The position numbers and the translations under genes were made by a program. A DNA stretch of 64,000 bases from Oehlia diaphana. Its lineage: Eukaryota; Glomeromycota; Glomeromycetes; Glomerales; Glomeraceae. This document shows, piece after piece, positions 29,138-41,126 of this stretch. Position 1 is the stretch's first letter. Every line of letters begins with the position of its first letter. Location of the stretch: positions 80,012-144,011 of the forward strand of contig QZLH01000125.1 in the NCBI GenBank assembly GCA_003833135.1, given 5' to 3'. Below the pieces are notes generated by a model. The model was not told where the DNA came from. It saw only the letters and a list, made by a program, of their open reading frames with translations, and ran no database searches.

Positions 29138-29924
29138 TTAAATCTCTCTCGGTAAAATCTCATTGATTCTATCTTTTAATTCATTAGCTTCATAATCATC
29201 CGCAATATCAAGTAGTTTATTCGTAAGATTGATAGAATCTTCATCATAAACATTAATCAAAAAACAGATTTGGTCAGTATAAATATATCTAATAAATTCC
29301 AAGAAAGCTTCTACAAAAATAACGTTTAAAGTTATCATTGATTCTTCAATTGTAAATATTGATGAAAAATCAAAATATGATGATCTTTTATCGAGAAATG
29401 ACTTGCTGATAGTTGTTTCTACGATTTTTATTTGTTGATGGACTTTTTGTCGTTCTTTTGACTTGTTTTTGGAAACTTCATTGATTATGAATTTAATAGA
29501 GGAATCTTCTTCAATATTATAAAGCTCCGTCCATGCTTCAATTAAATTTTGGTTGACATTGGTTGAAAGGTTTAAAAATCTATAACTTTCAGATCTTTTA
29601 AATTCGATACCGATTATAAATTTCTCTGGTAACTTTAACTTTTCAAATATTGTATTTAATCCTTCAAATATAAAAAGATTTATTTTTAATTATCATTATA
29701 ATGAAATAAATTAAATGATCAATTTTACCTGTAATAAATTTTCTTGAGTTATTAAACAATTTGGTTGGTGTATGATCCTTCCTTAAAAATTTTTCTTCAG
29801 TTCGAATATAAATATATATATGGAATGCTCTACGAGATGACCAAGTTAAATCATCTTTCAATTCCCTTTCATTTGGTATTGCGTATACACCCAACACACA
29901 ATACTTTGTATTATTTTCAAATCT

Positions 29925-29967
<43 letters not shown>

Positions 29968-30193
29968 GCAAATATACGTGATTAATTTTTATGTTAGAAA
30001 TTTTTTATTTAATGAAAGAAAAAAAAAAAAGATAATTTACGCTCATGAAATTTAATTGCCAATACATGTCTATGGCAGTTGGTAAAGGTGGACTCCAATA
30101 TTCATAATTATCTTGGGATGCTGATATATTCCCTAAAGTATATTCATAACTTTTCATAGGGAATTCTAATAAAGGAACTTTTTCCTCGTTCAT
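29138..30193 (-). CDS. Degenerate BTB/POZ-domain protein (SPOP/MATH-BTB-like)
   Basis: Three exons join in phase to about 300 residues. The C-terminal part has the helical half of a BTB domain: FVEAFLEFIRYIYTDQI, then LLDIADDYEANELKDRINEI, which matches SPOP-like proteins (FIYTG ... ADKY ... LK). The first half of the BTB fold is weakly conserved. The N-terminal WSSRRAFHIYIYI segment could be a diverged MATH-type region, but I cannot show this. Such proteins recruit cullin-3 ubiquitin ligases. The first intron contains a long TA run (about 29919-29960). BTB genes are greatly multiplied in Rhizophagus genomes, so a diverged copy fits. Confidence 0.6.
29921..29961. repeat. TA microsatellite in an intron
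   Basis: An almost pure (TA)n run of about 40 bp ends next to the 3' splice site of the first intron of the BTB-like gene. It is expected to vary in length among strains. Confidence 0.9.
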
Positions 30194-30688
30194 CCTTGAT
30201 AAATAGTAAGCCTAATAATAAATCATTGAACTAAATACCTTTACACCCATCGATAGATACATCATGACCATGATTTCAGATGTGGCACAGTAAATACAAA
30301 ACATATTTACAAGCAGTAAAATTATGCGAAGAAATAACATATGAATGAAATCATTGTTTCCAAAAACTGACAAAAGTTATACAGTACAATCATCAATGTC
30401 TCCCCATTTGTATTTAATAAATACTTTTTATCTAAAAAATTAACTTTAATAAATCCAAAATTACCTTGAGTCTTATTTGTATTATTATTTATTTCTAACG
30501 TTATTAGAAACTACTAAACCTATATTTTATTGAGATTTCTAATCATACGTCACATGATTTAGTTAATTTGAAATTATAAAATGATCATCTTTTCATAGTT
30601 CAACTTAATTCTAATTTAGTTTTTGTAAAATAATAAAATAATTGAATATTCGACGCGATCTTAAATAAGTATTCCTAAAGTTACAATA
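30194..30688. promoter_or_regulatory. Divergent promoter region, BTB-like / nucleoporin
   Basis: This 495 bp between two start codons must contain both promoters. I see no specific site that I can name. Confidence 0.5.
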
Positions 30689-33600
30689 ATGCTCGAAGAA
30701 ATCGAAGAAACTACACTTGAAGAACTTAACGTAGAAGTAAGTTAGCTCATTAATTCCTTTACGATCTTAAAGCAAGAACTTTAACTTAATATATTTTCAC
30801 TTTTTAGTTTTTTGAGTTTTTACAACTAAATAAAAATGTAATAAGCATAAAACTTTCCAAAGATATTTTTGATGAGGAATCTATACCTTCATACTCCTCA
30901 CTGTTAGCCGTCTCTAATTTATATGGTTATTTTGTGGCAGGAACATCTAAAGGTTATATAATTAATATAACATTTATAGTCTTTTAATCATGTTTGATTT
31001 AATTTATTGTATATTCTTTTTTTTCATAATTGATAGGATTTATTTACGCGTCTACAAATAATTTACGCAAAGCTTTTAAAGAAGCTTCAGAAGCTTCAAA
31101 TGAACCATTTAATCAAGGAATTCATATTGATATACCCAAAGGACGCGTTCATTTTTTGAGGTTGACATCAGATCAACTCACTATAGTCGTTGGTATTGAA
31201 GATGGTCAAGCCTTATATTACGATGTTAGCAAATTTTCAACTAAGGTATAGCGTATTTTCTTTTTTCTTAAAATTGTTTTTGATAGAAATTTATATTCTT
31301 GTACTATTAAATGCGATTTATTACGATCTATTATCTATTTCGTTGTCTGTATATAGTCTTCTGACATTCAACCATATCAAATTATGAAATTTTCGGATAA
31401 TATCATGGATATTCGTCCTAATCCTGGAGAAAGGAATAATGTTATCGCATTCCTACTTGTTTCAGGCGTTGTATTTATTAAAGATTTTATTTCAAATGTA
31501 GATATCGGTTCCATACAAAAATCTAAAATTGGCGATCAAGTTACAGCTAGTAAGCGATAAATTTTCAAAAAATGGATACTTAATAAATACTGATTGTTAA
31601 CTTTTTATTGTCATCCCTTTAAGTATGCTGGTCACCAAAAGGAAAGCAATTGGTTTGTGGAAGTCAATCTGGAAAACTTGTCCAATTTACTCCTGAGGGA
31701 AATGAAAAAGCTGTACGTCTAGCACCACCAGAACTACAGCAGCCTGCTCATTGTGGTATATTGTTTATCAATGATTTATTTATAAGGAAATATTTTTTTT
31801 TATAATTTTAAAAAGTATCTTATTTTTAATTTTATAGTTAGGAATATTCTCTGGCTAGAAAATAATATATTTATAGTAACATATTATCCGGTTGTTGAAG
31901 ATGAAACCTCTGAATACAAAGAATACGTTATATCATACGAGAATAAAGAGAATAAATTAAAGACTGTTTATAGTAAAGTTCAAGATATTTGTTTTCCGAG
32001 TTATGGAAACGAAAGGACCTCTTATTTCTTTATGGAATCTATTAAGGAATGGTAAAAATACTGGATCTTCTCAATATGATTTATGTCAAATAATTTAACA
32101 GCACCTTCTAATCTCATTGCTTAAATTTTAGGGGACCGGATTTGAAAAATGTTGTTATTGTTGCCTGTGCAAATTCTTCTGATACAAATATAATTGGTCG
32201 TAATGAAACTAATGAATGGTCTAGTTGGAGTCTTTCAGAAACTGCCCGTGCGATTCTTCCAATGTCAGATAATGAGACAGTACCTATTGGAATGGCACTT
32301 GATCTATCTTCTACAGATACTTGGTCTACGAAATTAACGGGAGACGAAGAAAGTGAAATACCACCAGTTCCCATTCTTTTAATTTATAATAACGAAAGTG
32401 AAGTTATGGCATATCATTGTTTCCAAAAAAATGCATGTCAAAACGGAACAAGTTACTCCGGAATGACAGCTTCAATACCCATTCCTGCTACCGGTCCTTC
32501 AGATGCTATTACTACCGGTCCAAAAGATGATATTTCCACCGGCCCAAAAGTTCCTATTAATACCGGTCCAAAAGTTCCTATTAGTACTGGTCCAAAAGTT
32601 CCTATTAACACCGGTCCAAAAGCTGGTCCAACAGCAGCTGTTATTACTACAGGTCCAAATATGTTAGGAACTATCCCTGTTAGCGCACAAACTTCTATGA
32701 CTTATGTGAACAATAACGTATCTGCTCCTGTTACTTCCTTAAATATACCAAAAAATAATTTTTCTCCGCTTAGTCGTCCTAACTTAATGAATAATATTAC
32801 AATTGCAACTATGGGATCCAACTCTCAGAATGCACCTTCAAAAACAAAACAAGCAAGTCCTACAGAACTCGATATTAACAGAGAAAGATCACCACACGAA
32901 ATACGACTAGTTGCGACCGAGAAAGGCATTCAAGAAGTGTGTGATCAATCGTTTATTTTTTATTTTTATATCTGTTATTCATAATAATTTCTGTGTCCTT
33001 TTATTTTAGGTTCAATTTTTAATAGATGATATCGAGGAAAATTACATAGCAAAATATAATGAACGGACAAAAGCGAACAGCCTTGAAAATCCTAACGAAT
33101 GGTCGATTGGAGATTTTCCTATAATAGCACAAGAGACCAAGCGGTTGGAAAAGGATTTTAAAAATATAATCGAGTATCTTAGTAATTTGAATCAAGAGAC
33201 TACCGATTTAAATCTTAATTTTGTTAAAGGTTATCTATATTATTTCTCATATATATTTTAGTTTAAATACTTTAATTCAAATATTTATTTATTTTTATTT
33301 ACAATAGAAGACGCTATGGCAAAGCAGGAGATTGGATTGTTAGTATCAGCTCAAGAAGTTACTCCTCGTCGTGGAACAATACAATCAAGGATTACTGAAA
33401 AGTACAAAAAGGCTTTTCAGGTAAAAACTAATTCCCATATTTACCATATTTAGGTAGCGTATCAAGATAACTAAATTTAAATTAATTTACAATTTTAGAA
33501 TGTTAAAGAAAACGCCGAGGAATTAGAAAAACAATTAGACATGTTATACGAGCAAATTAAGGATCATAAAGCGAATAGATTTGCAGGGTGATTATTAGTA

Positions 33601-35888
33601 GTTTGTTCAAATAATTTATTTAATTATTTACTAAATATATATTATTTATATTTTTCTTTATGAATCTAGACAACCTCCTTTAGAGTATATTGATCGTTCA
33701 ATTCAAAATATTAGTAAAGGCTTATACAGTAATGCATCTCAAATAGAACAGTTAAATACTCAATTAGATTCGATTACTGAGCGACTTTCATCTATGAACT
33801 TCAATGAACATTCCAACGATTTTGTGTCTCAGCAAATTGAACATGAAACTAGAAAGAGTACAATACCTGTAAAATTTTCAGCTGAAGCTGAAGAAAAAAC
33901 TAATCAAATAATAAAGAAAGAATGGAAATTATTTAAATTTTCAAATATAAATAAAAGCAAGAGAAAAATACCTTATGGGACAAACCTTTATAGTGATATT
34001 GAACCAGGTGGAGTTATTACATTATAAATTGTTTTCAAGGTATCTTTATAAAATTTATTAATAATTTTATCGTTTATAAATTTTGTAGTGCAATCGCGTA
34101 CATCACCTAAAATTATCTCACCAAGAAAGAAAAGTCCAATTAAAACTCGTGGTTCAGCACAAATAGGCATAGATAAGTTGAAAGATTCTATAGAGAGAAA
34201 TAAATATGGCAGTCCACTTAGAAATAGTTTCTCTTTTGATGAAGAAAGTGATTATTATAATGAATTGGATACTCCAATAAAAAAGAATACATACACTGAT
34301 TTTAGTCTTCCTATAAGTGAAGATACGAATGAGTATTCGCAAAAATATAACCAAAAAGTTTCAGAATTAAGAGAAAAGAGATTACGCTATTATGAAAAGA
34401 AAAGAGACGATGTTAACGATGAAGATGATAGTGATGATGTTAGTGAAGACATTAATTATGATGTTAATGATAATGTGTATGTGAGTAATAATTCAACATA
34501 TGAACGTATGCCATTAAGAGAAACAAGAGTAAGGTTTAAAGAGCAATCTGAAGACGAAGACGACGAAATCACTGAAGAGCAAAATTTTGAAAATATTATC
34601 GATTCGGACCGCTTTTCACGAATCAATTTGACCAATTATGAAGATCCAATCGCTAGATTACAAATTGATCCTTTCGAAGACAATTTCTATGAACCACCAA
34701 AGTTCTCTGATACTAATAATAATATTGGTACTTTATCGGACTATTTTATATCATCACCAGATTCTCCTAAAACAGATGAAGGCGTTTCTTACAGTTTAAG
34801 CAATGAACAAAAAGACACTTTAACATCGGAACAATCAAGTACAACACAGGATTTTTCAGAAGATTCCCTTGATGCTAAATTAAATAAAATTACTGAAGGC
34901 GAAATATCAAGTATATCAAAAGTATCAGAACTTCAATATGATGTAAGTTCTGACATTCTATCTTCCGAAGCAATTGAAAAACTAGCTGCCGAATCTGAAA
35001 AGAAAGAGGAAATTACAGAGCCAGTTATCTCATTGGAGGGGAAATTTCAAGTATCTGAACCTGGTGAAATAACAGCTGAATCAAATGTTGGAGAAGGAAA
35101 AGTTGTTACAAATGAGGATGATTTAAACAAGTTCGCTAAAAATCTCGGCGCTACAAGTCTTGGATTATTTAATTCGAGAGAGTCATCATCTTTCGGACAA
35201 ACGACACCTACGCATTCTTCACTTACACCAAATGCATTTAACATTGGTGGTAGTAATGTTCCAACCGCGTTTGCTACACCGCCTCAGAATGCTAGCGCAT
35301 TTAGTCCAACGCAGTCACAGCCGACATTCGGACATTCATCGTTTGGTCAATCACTTCAAATACCCAATGCTCTTGCACAACCCACATTTGGACAACCTAC
35401 ATTTGGACAACCTACATTTGGACAACCCACATTTGGACAGTCGGGATTCGGGCAAACACCTTCTTTTGGACGGCCAGAAGCAACTTTTGGACAAGTTGGT
35501 TTGGGTCAAGCACAACCGGTATTTGGTATGCAAACACTTCCGTTTGGATCACCGTATCCTATAAATACATCCACATTGAAAACTCCAAGTGGTGGTGGTT
35601 TCGCTCGTTTTGCAAGGTATTTTGAAATAATTTTTTCATTTATTTTGTTTTTACAATGTTAAATTTACATTATCTTGTCTTTTGTATATTGTAGTGCAGG
35701 AGGCAGTGGCGGTTTTGGAAGTCCATCAGTTACTTCAACATCTGCGTATGATATTATATTATATATATTTCTTTTTTTTTTGTGTTTATCGCTTGATCTG
35801 TTTAATAATAAAAGATTTATAATATTATAGTAGCAATAAACCCATCGTACCATCGTCATCGGATCCAGCATGGCAACCGCGTAAATAA
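30689..35888 (+). CDS. FG nucleoporin, Nup159/NUP214 type
   Basis: About 14 exons encode roughly 1,390 residues. The order matches cytoplasmic-face nucleoporins of the Nup159/NUP214 family: an N-terminal beta-propeller (residues about 1-390, with LLAVSNLYGYFVAGTSKGFIY and MCWSPKGKQLVCGSQSGKL), a linker with TGPK repeats, predicted coiled coil (for example LEKDFKNIIEYLSNL and NVKENAEELEKQLDML), a long acidic Ser/Asp/Glu-rich part, and FG repeats (GQPTFGQ ... FGQ ... FGMQ). The C-terminus, PSSSDPAWQPRK, is reached through two small exons. In yeast this protein anchors the Dbp5 helicase that strips exported mRNPs. The usual order differs slightly, since the FG block here follows rather than precedes the predicted coiled coil. 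No frame defect is visible. Confidence 0.85.
32490..32660 (+). repeat. TGPK tandem repeat in nucleoporin linker
   Basis: Six to eight copies of a roughly 24 bp unit encode TGPKVPI(N/S), for example ACCGGTCCAAAAGTTCC. They follow the beta-propeller directly. Copies differ mainly at third positions, so the protein repeat has been kept while the DNA drifted. Confidence 0.9.
35380..35445 (+). repeat. 15 bp FG-repeat array
   Basis: Four almost identical copies of CAACCTACATTTGGA encode GQPTF units of the FG-repeat domain. The near identity suggests recent expansion. Confidence 0.9.
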
Positions 35889-36343
35889 AGTTGTAAGTCC
35901 AACTTTATTGTCATTTTCATATTTCTATTTCAATTAATAATCATAATCAGCCTATATTATTTATGTTTTTCTGTGTTGAATTTAAGTCTTTTTTATTGAA
36001 ATAAATTAATATTATTAAATTGAGGGGATAGTAACGAGGATAGTAACGAATAATATATAGTTAAATAAATATTAAATAGTTATTTCTGATATTCATTATG
36101 AAACTTCAACATATATAGGAACAAAATTATCTTGTATGAGAAATATAGGAAATATGGAATTACGCTACGAAATTATTCAAATATTCCTCAAACACAGTAT
36201 ACGTGTGAAGATATAAATTATGAATATTAAATAAAATTCATGCAAATTGTTCAATATATTTATTAAATATAGATTACTTTCTCCAATGTATTAATAGTTT
36301 CAATTTAATTCTTTTTTTAATTTATACATTAACTATTAATTAT
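35889..36343. other. Convergent intergenic region
   Basis: This 455 bp holds the 3' ends of the nucleoporin and FluG-like genes. It includes a short direct repeat (GGATAGTAACGA near 36026-36050). No gene is visible. Confidence 0.6.
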
Positions 36344-39300
36344 TTAATACCTATCAATAAGAATTTGATACAACTTATCTTTAGAGACAGATTTAAAATA
36401 GTCTAATTCGCTCTTTTTTTTTTAAAAAAAAAAAAAATGGTTAATTCAATAATAAAACAAAATAAATAGATAAATAATTTTACATACCTCTTTAACAGTA
36501 ATAAAACATTTAATAATATCCTCTCCGATAGATTTAGCTAAATCTTCATCTTTTTTCAATTCGGATAAAGAATCTTCTAGGGTATCAGGCAGTCGTTCGG
36601 TAATTCCTAGTTTAGCACGAGCTTCAGGAGATAAACTTGCGGGATCATCTTAGAATTCAATTACAAAATGTTAAAAATGAGAAATTGGTTTATATATAAT
36701 TATTTGATTTTTTTTTACCTTGACAATCAAGCATATTTAATTCCAATCCTTTTTTAATACCGTCGATACCAGCACTAAGCAAAGCAGCTAAAGCTATGTA
36801 TGGATTTGCTGTAGCATCAACACATTTAAATTCAAAATTAACATCCATTCCTTCCTTAATTTCTTTCTTAGGACGATAACATACTCTAATAGGTGTTTCT
36901 CTATTACTCAAAAAAAAAGTATCAGAAATAATTACCATATCTACGAATATTTATGTTCAAATTTACCTATTTTCAACACCCCAACAAATCCATTTACCGG
37001 TCCAATGATGATCAGCGGTCCTTTCGTAAGAATTAATTGTTGGTAATGTTAAAGCAGCTATTGCTTTCAAATGTTGTAATACACCTGCAATAAATGATCT
37101 TTCTTTACGAGATAATTTTGAATGATGATTATCATAAATCTTTTTGCTTTGATCAAGTTCATTAACAGAAATGTGAATATGTGCAGCTGATCCAGCTATA
37201 AATTAAAAAAAAAAAATAAGAATAAAAATAAAAAATAAAAGAATTAGTTAAAAAAGAGATCAATTTAATAGAATATAATCAATAATTACCTGTTTCATCG
37301 AAAGGTTTTGGTATAAAAGTAGCTTTAAGAGAATTCTTAGCTGCAACATCGTAAATGGTTTGTCGTGTTACGACAACTTTATCAGCGGCAGTTAAAGGAT
37401 TATCAGGCCCGGTGATAATTTCAAACTGGCCCGGACTCGACTCTGGATGAAAATGCTCCACTTCAATATTTTGATTTTGTAAAGCTTCGACCATCTCTTC
37501 AATAGTTGATAATATAGAACGATTTTGAAAAGCCGCTGAAGAAGAGTATAATGTATTGTCAACGGCATCAGGTTGATAAGGTTTATGATTATTATGATTT
37601 TTTAATAATACAAATTCTGATTCAATCCCAGCTAAAAAATAAATTCCAAATTCTTTTCTTGCAAGTTCAATTATATTTTTCAAGCATACTCTTGGACATA
37701 ACGTAAAACATGAAGGTTCACTCGATGTTGAATCATATTCTGCATCACTTGGAGTCCATTTATTTTCCCATAATGTATGAACAAAAGCATGTGTAGGATG
37801 ATAAGGTAATTGTACAATAGTATTTAAATCAGGTTTTAATAAAATTTCTCCTGCAGGACTAAATCCTTTTAATACAACATCTGCATAAACAGGAAGTGCA
37901 TTTAAACATCTTGGAATTGTTGCTCCACGGGATGCTGTGTATTCAATGAATCGATCAATTGGAATTACTCGGAATCGAAGAAGATTTGTAACGTCTAACC
38001 ATCCTAACCGTACATATTTTACTCCATTATATTTAAGTTTTTTAAGTACAAATTTTGAAACTCCAGTGAATGTTTCAGCGGCATGCTCTAAAAAAAAGGA
38101 GAATAAGGGATTTAAAATACACACAAATATAATTATAAAGGAATAGAAATTTATTACCTTGATTTGTAATGATTTCTGGTACTAAGTTTAATTTATATAG
38201 TTTATTAGAATTATCAAACATAACTTGTTTGGCTATTTTTACCGCTTCTTCTATAGTAAAATCCTTATTTTCTACGGATTCGAGTAAAACTTTGCCCAAA
38301 GTTTCTCTAACTTGAATTACCGCAACATAAAATGATTCCGGAAGATAATGTCCATCTAAAATAATAATCAAAAATTTTATTCGAAAGTGCTCTATACTTC
38401 TATTGTATCCATTGAGCATATTAAAATTTTTTTACCTGTACTAAACAAAATTTTGTTACTCGGACAAATTTCAAACTGAATAATAATAATAATGAACTTA
38501 TTTTAATATTAAAGAAAATAATTTTAAAATAATCATATTTATATTTACCAATTCTTTTAAGTTTGCTTGTTGTCCCGTTGCAGAAATTAAGGGAAATACA
38601 AGACCAAAATCAACATAAACATTAGAATATACAGAAGCAAGGTATCCCGCTTGACGCGTATAAGGATACGCAGAATGTAATAAAACAATCTTTGCAGTTG
38701 GATATGTTTCAATTAATTCTCTAAGATAAAGAGGATTTGATGCAAGAAGATCAAGATCATTATCACCAAATCCTAACGAAACAATTGAATCGAAGATTTA
38801 TATTATTTAAATAAATGAGAAAAAAACAAATATCCAATTATTTAAAAACGTATGATTCACGATACCTGTGTGAAATTGAATAGGGATATCATACTTAACA
38901 GCAATCTCAATAGCTAACTTTAAAATATAATCAATAAGAATTTTATCAACAAGTCTAACTTCTTGTTTCTCAGATTTTACACATTTAAAAACAAAGTTAG
39001 CTAAAGAAAATGCGACAGTTTCATCATTAACGTTACAATTAATATTTAATCCAGTTCTATAAGCTGCGATACTTTTAAAAGAAACCACAAGATCAGAATT
39101 TGCTAATGATTCGAATTTTTCAATAAGAGGATCTCGAAAAGATTTTAATTCCACTACAAACTCAGGTTCCGAAGTTTTAAAGGTTTTGGCTAAATCGCCA
39201 ATAACTTGCTCAGCAATTTTTTCAATTCTAACAATTCGTTTTGCACATTTAACCAATCCTACATGACTTTCCACACTACGAAGTCCATCTAACGAATCAA

Positions 39301-39640
39301 GACCATCATCCAATAGAAGACATTGAATTCCGGTGGGTTCAAAACATATATTACACAATTCATCATAAGATTTAATATCGGTAACATCCTTAATAGCTTC
39401 TAACGTTGCTTCACAATTATAAAGTTTAGCAAGTTGTTGTACACCACGTTTTAATGCACAGGTTTCAATCGCATTTTGTAATGCTTCCCCATTTGCTTCA
39501 GAAAAACAGATTTCTAATGGGCATGATAACGATGTTAATGAGTCCAGAAGATTATGAGCATGATTGTCAATTAAAGGATATGTATTGACAGTTTTTAATA
39601 ACGTATCATGAGTTATAGGTTGACCTATAATATTGGACAT
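36344..39640 (-). CDS. FluG-like amidohydrolase / glutamine synthetase fusion
   Basis: About 840 residues in roughly ten exons. The N-terminal half is an amidohydrolase-2 (nodulin-6/FluG) domain: DNHAHNLL (HxH metal site), [17 protein letters not shown] and [10 protein letters not shown] keep all the expected metal ligands. The C-terminal half is a GSI-like glutamine synthetase: [44 protein letters not shown] and [16 protein letters not shown], ending with [12 protein letters not shown] before ILIDRY. This fusion is known from Aspergillus FluG, needed for conidiation signalling, and plant NodGS. Whether this copy makes glutamine is not certain: fungal FluG is not the main glutamine synthetase. 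Both halves look intact. The last exon joins at a phase-0 AAAAAG acceptor. Confidence 0.92.
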
Positions 39641-41126
39641 CTTGGGACCTATAAACAGTTTACAAAAAAATTTTTATGATAAAAAGTTGATATACGAGCC
39701 TTTTTTTATAGTGATAAACTGGTTAAATATCTAGATTTTGTTTTTTACTTTGATTTATGATAATCTCCATTTATAAATACTGCTAAATTATTAATTTAAA
39801 AGGTAAACAGAGCGTGAAATCACAGAACATCGATTATGACAAAACGCACATTAAATAGATAAATCATATTTAGATAAATAAAAAGTATTTATATACTTAA
39901 CTATTCCTAAAAAAAAATGGGTAATAAGAAAAAAAAAGCTGATCGGAAAATTTAGTAACACAAACATATGAAAATCGTATCTATAAATTACTACAAACGA
40001 AATTTATATAACGAATAATGTGCTATAACGAGAAAAGTCCCAATACAGAATTTTTTTATAACCAATAATCATTTAATATAACGAATTTAACAAACGTATT
40101 AAAAATGATAGCGAAGATACCGTATTTTTGAATTTTTTATCATCTTATATGATCGTAAAGAAACAAAGTTTATGTACTTAAGTTATGTGGTTATGTTTTT
40201 TTTTGATATAGCGAAAATCATCTTTATTTTCTTGTAGTCCAAAAAAATTTGCGAAATATATCCCAATTATGTCGTAATCTATATTCTCGATCTTATTAGA
40301 ATCAAAACTATTCTTTGATTTTGGATGCCTTATTTTAATACTATCTCAAACGAGTGTTCTCTCATGAATCGATAAAAACTCCCATTAAGCTTATCGATTT
40401 GATTATTATTATGATTATCCGTCACTTAAAAATAAAAATGAAGTGCACAACATTTTGAATCTTCAAATTTATGAATTTTACCATTGCAAAAAGAAGTTTT
40501 GGTCTTACTTTCTAGTTTCTACTGTATTTCAATTAGGTTCATAAATTCATAATGTTAAATTTAAGAGATTTGAATTTTGGCAAAATCACCACAAAGTAAA
40601 AGAAAGACCGAAACCTCCAAGCAGTTTCTATTTTTTTTTTTTATAACTCTTGAGCTTGCTGTTATTATTTATTTATTAGGAAAGAAATAATGCTTCTCTC
40701 CCAACATGCTAAAACCATTCAGAATGTAACATAATTTCAACTCATCACTGTTTCTTATAGTTTGAACGAATGCTCATTATTAGTAACCAATTACGTTATA
40801 TATAATTTATCCCATCGGTATTATGTATACACCGATGGATTTTTTTGTAAATTATTCCACCGGTATAGAAAAAGTATAAAATCCATCGGTGTATACGCCA
40901 TACACAATGAGATAACAAGTATTTATTTTATTAATTAATCTAGATAAAACATTTGACACATATTCATATTATGCAATTTATTAATAGTACAAAAAAAAAA
41001 GAAATCTAACAAATATCCTATATATTTAAGAAAACTAAACTGGAAATCTCTTTAATTAATTAATTTTTTATTTTTGATTTTTTTTTTGATTTTCTTTTTT
41101 TCTTTTTTTTATTATCATCAAAACGT
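39641..41126. other. 1.5 kb intergenic region with an inverted repeat
   Basis: No gene is recognised. The region holds the FluG-like promoter on the left and the 3' end of the glycosyltransferase gene on the right. A MITE-like inverted repeat lies at 40807-40915. A weaker internal symmetry around 40440-40620 (two related A/T-rich arms carrying AAATTTATGAATT and AAATTCATAA) is not good enough to call. Confidence 0.6.
40807..40915. mobile_element. MITE-like inverted-repeat element, about 109 bp
   Basis: Perfect 19 bp arms (GTATACACCGATGGATTTT at 40825-40843 and its reverse complement at 40878-40896) flank a 34 bp centre. Imperfect symmetry extends outward to TTATC at 40807 and GATAA at 40911-40915. 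Such short, palindromic, AT-rich elements are typical non-autonomous DNA transposons. No clear target-site duplication is visible, so a simple hairpin is an alternative. Confidence 0.55.

Noticed and set aside
40430..40620. Long imperfect inverted repeat
   Set aside because: The arms share only short A/T-rich words; the similarity is not stronger than expected in such DNA.
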